The notes under the pieces: generated by a model | Told to the model about the DNA's origin: nothing | The model's database searches: none | The model's input: the letters and a program-made list of their open reading frames with translations, nothing else | Shown here: positions 1 to 5,013 of the stretch, in pieces | Position numbering within the stretch: position 1 is the stretch's first letter | Layout: each line of letters opens with the position of its first letter | Assembly: GCA_003152145.1 (NCBI GenBank) | Contig: PLZL01000384.1 | Coordinates: 9,610-18,606 of the forward strand | Reading direction: 5' to 3' | Origin: Limisphaerales bacterium | GTDB lineage: Bacteria > Verrucomicrobiota > Verrucomicrobiae > Limisphaerales > UBA11358 | DNA length: 8,997 nt | Program-made: the position numbers and the translations under genes

Positions 1-893
1 AGACGCTGCACGAATACCAGAATGCCGCGTCCTCGCTGTTTGGATGGATGGAGCGCAATGACTGGCTGGACAGCAATCCGTTGCGCCGTGTGGGCAAGGT
101 GGAACGCAAGGGGCATGAAACGGTGAAACGCCGTTCGTTCACCAATGACGAAATGTGCCGGTTGCTGGCGGTGGCGGGTCTTTATGGGCTGGGTTATCTG
201 GCGGCTGTGAACACGGGATTGCGGCGCAAGGAACTGGCTTCGGTGCAATGGGGCGACGTGCATCTGGACGCTGACCGTCCGTTTATCCTGGTGCGCAGTT
301 CGACGACGAAAAACCGCAAGGCTTCCAAGATTTACTTGAAATCGCAATTGGCGCGGATGTTGGCGGACATTAGACCGGTGGCAGCGGCGGGCGACCAATT
401 GATGTTCGCCGGTCGGATTGCCTCCATGCGCAAAATGCACGAGCATTTGAAGGCTGCTGGAATACCGGTTTTCAATGAGCAGGGCTGTAAAGTGGATTTC
501 CACGCGTTGCGGATGACCTACAACATGAATCTGGAGCTGGCCGGGGCTTCGGTGCAAGTGCGCCAGGAATTGATGCGCCACAGTGATCCACGGTTGACTA
601 CGGGGCCTTATACGGACACGACGCGATTGGAGACGGCGAGTTTGATTGAGAAGCTGCCGGACTTCATGGGTGAAAAGGCTACTGACACACAACTAGACAC
701 ACAAACTACAGGCGCAAGCAGTCTCGGCGTGGCACAAGCTGTCACAGTGAACGCGGGGGATAAAAATGAAAACCACGTTGCAAACATTGCTGAAAGTCAC
801 AGCCTGACTCCGGCTGTCGCGGTCTGTCACAGTGGCCAGTCAAGTGGTGTTTCGGAGTTCGAATCCCCCTCTCTCCGCCAGTTTGATTTTTAG
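1..893 (+). CDS. Tyrosine recombinase (phage-type integrase), 5' end outside the window
   Basis: This is a site-specific recombinase that would integrate and excise a mobile element by DNA cleavage through a tyrosine. The frame is open from base 3, before the first ATG at 48, and those codons (TLHEYQNAASSLFGWM) look like the end of a core-binding SAM-like domain, so the true start is upstream. Counting from the ATG at 48, the catalytic set is complete: R59 (TGLRRKEL), K88 (TTKNRK), H152 and R155 (HALR), H178 (RHSD) and Y188 (GPYTD). The fold ends near residue 205 (EKLPDF). The remaining 75 or so residues are a low-complexity tail rich in T, Q, S and V, without a recognisable domain. The last codons are read from a tRNA-Ser 3' fragment, which identifies the gene as lying at the right end of its own element. 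The family is secure; the element type (phage, ICE or island) cannot be told from this fragment. Confidence 0.92.
   Translation, partial: TLHEYQNAASSLFGWMERNDWLDSNPLRRVGKVERKGHETVKRRSFTNDEMCRLLAVAGLYGLGYLAAVNTGLRRKELASVQWGDVHLDADRPFILVRSSTTKNRKASKIYLKSQLARMLADIRPVAAAGDQLMFAGRIASMRKMHEHLKAAGIPVFNEQGCKVDFHALRMTYNMNLELAGASVQVRQELMRHSDPRLTTGPYTDTTRLETASLIEKLPDFMGEKATDTQLDTQTTGASSLGVAQAVTVNAGDKNENHVANIAESHSLTPAVAVCHSGQSSGVSEFESPSLRQFDF
684..704 (+). repeat. Tandem 9-bp repeat GACACACAA with 12-bp period
   Basis: GACACACAA stands at 684-692 and again at 696-704, both followed by a CTA (the second after one extra A). Because the 12-bp period is a multiple of three, it encodes the repeated peptide DTQ in the recombinase tail (TDTQLDTQ). 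It may be a simple-sequence expansion of the tail or another protein-binding repeat next to the att site. Confidence 0.35.
739..834 (+). repeat. Short direct repeats CTGTCACAGTG / GTCACAG near the attachment site
   Basis: The 11-mer CTGTCACAGTG occurs at 739-749 and 824-834, and its core GTCACAG occurs a third time at 796-802. All three are in the same orientation within the last 150 bp of the integrase gene, 20 to 115 bp from the tRNA fragment. CTGTCACAG is also a small palindrome (CTGT-C-ACAG). Tyrosine recombinases often bind short arm-type direct repeats flanking the core site, so these are candidate arm sites. They could also be chance codon repeats (Val-Thr, Ser-His). Confidence 0.45.
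853..880 (+). other. Attachment site: tRNA-Ser 3'-end fragment (attR-like)
   Basis: The stretch folds as the 3' end of a tRNA. It has a T-loop TTCGAAT at 858-864, a 3' T-stem strand CCCCC at 865-869, a 7-nt acceptor strand TCTCTCC at 870-876, discriminator G at 877 and encoded CCA at 878-880. A GGAGAGA-type acceptor with G73 is typical of tRNA-Ser. The matching 5' acceptor strand, anticodon arm and variable arm are absent upstream. The 5' T-stem strand (853-857, CGGAG) mispairs with CCCCC at two positions, which suggests that bases left of the T-loop come from the element. Only the 3' part of a tRNA, directly after an integrase, is the hallmark of the distal junction of an element integrated in a tRNA gene. 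The crossover probably lies within about 857-880. Serine identity is likely but rests on the acceptor arm alone. Confidence 0.82.
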
Positions 894-1095
894 GACGCCG
901 TCAGGCTCCCAGAAGGAAATATGTGGTGCCAGCCACATTGTTGGATTCGCAAGAATTCCGCCCGGCAACCAAACGGCAATCAAAGTTAGTTTGGAACAAC
1001 TTCGGGGCTTGGCTTTTTGAAGTAAATATGGCAAAGTGTTCAACCGATAATCCATCACCGCCCGTTTTTTCGAGACAAAGCCACCGCAAACCAGC
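894..1095. other. Intergenic control region between element end and kinase gene
   Basis: No convincing gene lies in these 202 bp; the small frames crossing it lack family features and ribosome binding sites. It contains a 6-bp inverted repeat (ATGTGG at 921-926, CCACAT at 933-938), an 11-bp tandem direct repeat (963-984), and an AT-richer part at 1014-1029. A -10-like GATAAT occurs at 1046-1051, but no good -35 stands at 16-18 bp from it, so I do not assign a promoter. By position it should carry the promoter of the downstream operon. Confidence 0.5.
963..984 (+). promoter_or_regulatory. Tandem 11-bp direct repeat, possible operator
   Basis: CGGCAACCAAA (963-973) is followed without a gap by CGGCAATCAAA (974-984), 10 of 11 bases matching. 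An 11-bp period places both copies on the same face of the DNA, as in direct-repeat operators bound by response regulators and other activators. It ends 111 bp before the kinase start. The repeat is seen directly; a regulatory role is inferred from its position and phasing. Confidence 0.4.
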
Positions 1096-4000
1096 ATGAA
1101 GAAAGCCGTCACATACAAGCTGACCCGGTTGAGACGGCATTTGTGTCTGTTGCTCATGGCCGGCTTGGCTTTGGTCGGGGACGCGGCCTTCGGCTCCCCC
1201 AATTATGTCAGCCGTGTCTGGCTGCGGGAAAACGGCCTGCCGCAAAATACGGTGACGGCGGTGCTGCAAACGCACGACGGTTATCTTTGGATTGGCACTT
1301 ACAATGGCCTGGCCCGTTTCGACGGCGTGCGTTTTGTCTGTTACGACAGCGGCAACACGCCGGAGCTGGCCGACAGCCGGGTGACGAGTTTGTTTGAAGG
1401 CCTTGACGGCACACTTTGGATCGGACATGAAACCGGCGAACTGACGAGTTATGCGCAGGGGCATTTCAAATCGGCGGGAGCGAATGTGCGTTGGGCCAAG
1501 AAAAAAATCCTGGACATCGGCGCGGATGAAGCCGGCGATGTCTGGCTGTTCAATGAGGCCGGCCTGCTGGCACGAGTGCGGGATGGCCTGGTGCTGACGC
1601 CGGAATCCGGCCTGCGAATAAACGTGATGGAGATGACGCGCTCCGGGCGCGGCACCATCTGGGTTGGGCGCGCGGGCCGGGTTTCGGTGCTGCATCAGGG
1701 ACAGATTACCCCGCTGGTGATCAAGGCCGGACTGACCAACCTGGCGGTTTCGGCCATTGGTGCGAGCCGTGACGACGGACTTTGGCTGATGGTGGATAAC
1801 CGTTTGCGGAAATGGAAAGACGGCGCCTGGGCGGAAGAGCGGGGGCCGGCACCGTTTGGCGACTCACCGTTGCTCAACCTGGTAGAAAGCCGGAATGGAA
1901 CGCTAGTCGGCTCGACATCCGACCATGGGTTCGCGTTTATTTTCCCGGATGGAACGGTTTCAAAATTCAACCGCGCCAACGGATTTGCTTCCGATTGGGT
2001 CATTGCGCTCTGTGAAGACCGCGAAGGAAATTTCTGGATGGGAACCGGCGGCAGCGGTCTGGCACTGGTCCGGGAAAGCAGTGTGCATACGGTCGCGCCG
2101 CCGGACGCATGGCAGGGACGCACCATCCTGTCCGTTTGTTTAGACCGTGAAAACACGATGTGGGTCGGCACGGAGGGCGCGGGTTTGTATCGCTATCAAA
2201 GCGGGACGTGGACAAACTTCAATTCGGCACAGGGAATCCGCAACCCTTACATCTGGTCGCTGGCGGAAGATACCAACGGCGATCTTTGGGCCGGCACCTG
2301 GGGCGCCGGGTTGTTTTTGCGACGAGGAGATCATTTTGAAAGCGTCCCAGAAATGGCGGGAATCACCACGCCCATGCCGGCACTTTTTCCGTCACGTCAG
2401 GGCGGATTGTGGGTGGGCACGACGGAAGGCTTGTTGCGTTATGACGCCGCCAGAAACAAATCATGGTTCGCCGAAGACGGAATTCCGGCCAAGCGGGACG
2501 TGCGTTGTGTCATTGAAAGCCGGACGGGCGACATTTGGTTTGGCACGGCGGGTGAAGGCTTGTTCCGCCTGGAAACGGGCCTTCGCCGCGCCGGAGTATC
2601 TGAAGATGCGGGGTCGTTAAAGGCTTCGGTCACGCAGGTGGACCGGTTGAAACAATTTCGCAAAGCCGACGGCCTGCCGGGCGATTTTGTGCGCTGCCTG
2701 CGCGAGGATGAAACCGGCGCGCTCTGGATTGGCACCTCCGACGGCCTGTGCCGATTCAAGGACAATCACTTCGCCGCGCTCAACACCAAGCAGGGCCTGG
2801 TTGACAATGTCATCTGCGACATCGAGGATGACGATCACGGTTTTTTCTGGATGAGTTCCTACAACGGCATCTTTCGGGTGAGCAAAACCGAACTGCAACA
2901 ATGCGCCGATGGCCGGATGGCTTCCGTCCATTGCCTGGCTTTCGGCACAGCCGACGGGCTACCCACGCTGGAAGCCACCGGTGGCGGATGCAAGACCGCC
3001 GACGGGAAATTGTGGTTCCCGACCGGCCGCGGACTCGTGGCCATTGATCCGCAAAGTGCAAAAACCAACCGGTTGCCGCCGCCGGTGCTGATCGAAGGCT
3101 TGCTGGTGGACAACAAACCATTGGCTGATCTGGCTTCACCTTCCCGCCTGAAAATTGCGCCGGGCCGCCATCGTTATGCATTTCAATACACCGGCTTGAG
3201 TTTCGCCGCGCCGGAAAAAGTCTGGTTCAAGCACCGGCTGGACAAGCTGGATGCGGACTGGATTGACGCCGGATCGGAACGCACAGCGGATTATCCCTAC
3301 ATCCCGCCCGGCGATTACACCTTTCGTGTCATCGCCTGCAACAATGACGGCGTGTGGAACGAGACCGGCGCTTCCCTCGCATTTACCGTGTTGCCATTTT
3401 TCTGGCAGACAGCGTGGTTCCGCGTGCTGGGATTGTCGGGCATCGTTTTGCTCACCAGCGGCGGCGTTTGGTATGGCATGCGCCGCCGGATGCGCCGCAA
3501 ACTGGAGTTCCTCGAACGGCAGCGGGCCATCGAACGGGAACGGACGCGCATCGCCAAGGACATCCATGATGACCTCGGCGCGAGCCTGACGCGCATCAAT
3601 TTGTTGAGCCAGTCGGCCCGCCGCGACATGGACGATCCGCCGCAGCGGGAAAAAAATCTCGATCAAATTTGCACCACCGCGCGGCAGTTGACGCGGGCGA
3701 TGGATGAAATCGTATGGGCGGTGGATCCGCAGCACGACACGCTGGACAGTCTGGCGAGCTACCTCAGCAAACTGATCCACGAACTGTTGGGCGCTTCCGG
3801 CATCCGCTGCCGCCTGGATTTTCCCGCGCAGCTTCCCCCGTGGCCGGTCACCGCCGACGTCAGGCACAATTTGTTTCTCGCCTTCAAAGAGGCGCTGCAC
3901 AACGTAATCAAACATTCGCAAGCGACCGAAGTGCGGATTTCCTTCGTGCTCGAACCGGCTGCGGTCGCGGTGAACATTGCAGACAATGGCTGCGGCTTTG

Positions 4001-4188
4001 ATCCCGCCATGCTGACGGAAACAGCTTTGAATGGCGGCCATCCCGCCCAGGCGGGACCGCGCCTGAACGGGCTGGTGAATATGCGCAAGCGATTGCAGGA
4101 AATCGGCGGTCGCTGTGAAATCCAGAGCGAACGCGGCCGTGGCACGCAAGTGACGTTTTATCTGCCGGTAAAGGAAGCGGCAAAATGA
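1096..4188 (+). CDS. Periplasmic-sensing histidine kinase: two propellers, Y_Y_Y, TM, HisKA_3, HATPase
   Basis: This is a membrane sensor kinase that should phosphorylate the response regulator encoded next. A charged N-terminus and hydrophobic stretch (about residues 12-33, LCLLLMAGLALVG) form a signal peptide. Fourteen propeller repeats of the type G.LWIGT..GL.RF run from about 60 to 645 (W65 in the first, W640 in the last), as expected for two seven-bladed propellers. A Y_Y_Y domain follows (about 690-765), then one membrane helix (about 773-793). The cytoplasmic part has an HisKA_3 H-box with H824 (KDIHDDLGASL), N-box N936 (EALHNVIKHS), G1 D963 (DNGCGF), G2 around G992 (GLVNMRKRL) and G3 near 1014 (GRGT), so it appears catalytically complete. 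Unlike hybrid (HTCS) systems of Bacteroidetes polysaccharide loci, it has no fused receiver or AraC domain. The ligand is unknown; a glycan oligosaccharide is suggested by the hydrolases downstream. No Shine-Dalgarno precedes the start, which is chosen because it gives a complete signal peptide. Confidence 0.93.
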   Translation: MKKAVTYKLTRLRRHLCLLLMAGLALVGDAAFGSPNYVSRVWLRENGLPQNTVTAVLQTHDGYLWIGTYNGLARFDGVRFVCYDSGNTPELADSRVTSLFEGLDGTLWIGHETGELTSYAQGHFKSAGANVRWAKKKILDIGADEAGDVWLFNEAGLLARVRDGLVLTPESGLRINVMEMTRSGRGTIWVGRAGRVSVLHQGQITPLVIKAGLTNLAVSAIGASRDDGLWLMVDNRLRKWKDGAWAEERGPAPFGDSPLLNLVESRNGTLVGSTSDHGFAFIFPDGTVSKFNRANGFASDWVIALCEDREGNFWMGTGGSGLALVRESSVHTVAPPDAWQGRTILSVCLDRENTMWVGTEGAGLYRYQSGTWTNFNSAQGIRNPYIWSLAEDTNGDLWAGTWGAGLFLRRGDHFESVPEMAGITTPMPALFPSRQGGLWVGTTEGLLRYDAARNKSWFAEDGIPAKRDVRCVIESRTGDIWFGTAGEGLFRLETGLRRAGVSEDAGSLKASVTQVDRLKQFRKADGLPGDFVRCLREDETGALWIGTSDGLCRFKDNHFAALNTKQGLVDNVICDIEDDDHGFFWMSSYNGIFRVSKTELQQCADGRMASVHCLAFGTADGLPTLEATGGGCKTADGKLWFPTGRGLVAIDPQSAKTNRLPPPVLIEGLLVDNKPLADLASPSRLKIAPGRHRYAFQYTGLSFAAPEKVWFKHRLDKLDADWIDAGSERTADYPYIPPGDYTFRVIACNNDGVWNETGASLAFTVLPFFWQTAWFRVLGLSGIVLLTSGGVWYGMRRRMRRKLEFLERQRAIERERTRIAKDIHDDLGASLTRINLLSQSARRDMDDPPQREKNLDQICTTARQLTRAMDEIVWAVDPQHDTLDSLASYLSKLIHELLGASGIRCRLDFPAQLPPWPVTADVRHNLFLAFKEALHNVIKHSQATEVRISFVLEPAAVAVNIADNGCGFDPAMLTETALNGGHPAQAGPRLNGLVNMRKRLQEIGGRCEIQSERGRGTQVTFYLPVKEAAK
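4041..4056. repeat. Perfect palindrome TCCCGCC-CA-GGCGGGA inside the kinase gene
   Basis: Seven-base arms (4041-4047 and 4050-4056) are perfect inverted repeats around a 2-base centre. In frame it encodes most of HPAQAG (kinase residues 982-987), in the variable ATP-lid between the G1 and G2 boxes. It may be a copy of a dispersed GC-rich palindromic element, or chance in GC-rich DNA. Confidence 0.45.
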
Positions 4189-4232
4189 AAATTGCCGTTC
4201 ATCTTCACGCGGATTCGTGTAGAGAGAACTCG

Positions 4233-4250
4233 TGACAATCATTATTGTCA
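4233..4250. promoter_or_regulatory. Perfect dyad TGACAAT-N4-ATTGTCA before the regulator gene
   Basis: The 7-bp arms 4233-4239 and 4244-4250 are exact inverted repeats separated by CATT. The dyad lies in the 75-bp gap between kinase and regulator, 5 bp before the ribosome binding site. It is AT-rich, unlike the GC-rich hairpins typical of the surrounding genes. It could be an operator, for example for autoregulation, or an mRNA hairpin that affects initiation at the regulator. The symmetry is seen; the function is inferred. Confidence 0.45.
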
Positions 4251-4255
4251 ATTGC

Positions 4256-4260
4256 GAGGT
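4256..4260 (+). promoter_or_regulatory. Ribosome binding site deciding the regulator start
   Basis: GAGGT stands 3 bases before the ATG at 4264. The other in-frame candidates (TTG 4192, ATG 4291, ATG 4315) have no purine-rich element at a suitable distance, so this site favours 4264. The spacing is shorter than ideal. Confidence 0.5.
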
Positions 4261-4263
4261 AGC

Positions 4264-4980
4264 ATGAAGCATAAATCAAAAATATTAACCATGGTTCAAC
4301 CGTCGCCAAAAATCATGCCCATCCGCGTTTCCATCATTGAAGATGACGCGCCCGCCCGGGAAATTCTGGCCGACTGGATTGCGCACGCGGAAGGTTTCCA
4401 GTTTGTCAGCGGGTTCGGCAGCGCGGAAGACGGGCTGGCCGAATTGCCCCGGCAAAAACCCGACGTGGTCTTGATGGACATCAAGCTGCCCGGCATGAAC
4501 GGCGTGGATTGTGTCCGTCAGCTCAAGCCGCAGTTGCCGCAGACGCAGTTTGTGATGCACACGGTGTATGAAGATTCGAACCACATTTTCAACGCCCTGC
4601 AATCCGGCGCGACCGGCTATCTGCTCAAGCAATCGGCGCACGATGAATTGCTGGCCGCGCTCAAGTATGTCCATGCCGGCGGTTCGCCGATGACGAGCTA
4701 CATCGCCCGCCGTGTCGCGCAATGTTTTCCCAACACCCCGGCCCAGTCCGAGACGGACGACAATCAGTCCCTGTCCCCGCGCGAACGCGAAGTGCTCGAC
4801 ATGCTGGCGCGCGGCTTTCTCTACAAGGAAATTGCCGAGGCGCTGAGCATCAGCGTCCGCACCGTGGACACCTATATCCGCCGCATCTATGAGAAACTTC
4901 ACGTGCGTTCGCGTTCCCAGGCCGTGGCCAAGTATGTCAACTTCCAGCCGGCCAATGGCCGGCCGGCACCCACGCGTTGA
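4264..4980 (+). CDS. NarL/FixJ-family response regulator (REC + LuxR HTH)
   Basis: This DNA-binding response regulator is the likely phosphorylation partner of the kinase encoded just upstream. With the start at 4264 it is 238 residues. The receiver domain (about 18-135) has the acidic pocket E26-D27-D28 (IIEDD), phospho-acceptor D72 (VLMDIKLPGMNG), switch residue T100 (MHTVYED) and K122 (YLLKQS). A linker of about 25 residues leads to a LuxR/GerE helix-turn-helix (170 to about 225: LSPREREVL, KEIAEALSISVRTVDTYI). All key residues are present. The start is uncertain: ATG 4315 would begin directly at the receiver (MPIRVSIIEDD), while 4264 adds 17 residues but has the only plausible ribosome binding site. 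The 75-bp gap after the kinase and 33-bp gap before the GH31 gene suggest cotranscription, so it probably controls this operon. Confidence 0.9.
   Translation: MKHKSKILTMVQPSPKIMPIRVSIIEDDAPAREILADWIAHAEGFQFVSGFGSAEDGLAELPRQKPDVVLMDIKLPGMNGVDCVRQLKPQLPQTQFVMHTVYEDSNHIFNALQSGATGYLLKQSAHDELLAALKYVHAGGSPMTSYIARRVAQCFPNTPAQSETDDNQSLSPREREVLDMLARGFLYKEIAEALSISVRTVDTYIRRIYEKLHVRSRSQAVAKYVNFQPANGRPAPTR
4947..4963. repeat. GC-rich hairpin GCCGGCC-AAT-GGCCGGC at the end of the regulator gene
   Basis: Two perfect 7-bp arms (4947-4953, 4957-4963) around AAT form a very stable potential hairpin 17 bp before the regulator stop codon. No T-run follows, so it is not a standard intrinsic terminator. It could dampen readthrough or protect an mRNA end between the regulatory and enzyme genes, or simply reflect the codons PANGRPA. 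Confidence 0.4.
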
Positions 4981-5013
4981 AGTCCTTCCGAAACGTCCGG
5001 CACATTTTATACC

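Noticed and set aside
921..938. Inverted repeat ATGTGG-N6-CCACAT as a terminator
   Set aside because: The stem is short with a 6-nt loop and no T-run follows. I keep it only as a minor dyad in the intergenic description.
832..1020. Small forward reading frame across the tRNA fragment
   Set aside because: It arises from reading the tRNA 3' end in another frame (peptide FRSSNPPLSA). It has no ribosome binding site and no family features.
840..1202. Reverse reading frame ending GGFELRNTT
   Set aside because: This is the familiar artefact of reading a tRNA T-arm on the opposite strand, and it overlaps the start of the kinase gene.
901..1695. Long reverse reading frame opposite the kinase 5' part
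   Set aside because: It is antisense to a well-supported kinase gene. Its composition (rich in R, H, Q, A) is typical of GC-rich shadow frames.
3136..4272. 378-residue reverse frame opposite the kinase catalytic part
   Set aside because: It lies opposite conserved HisKA_3 and HATPase motifs, has no recognisable domain and has shadow-like composition.
4977..5013. Possible promoter before GH31 (TTGAAG and TATACC-like boxes)
   Set aside because: The boxes are about 25 bp apart and a start site would fall inside the gene. The short gap favours readthrough from the regulator.
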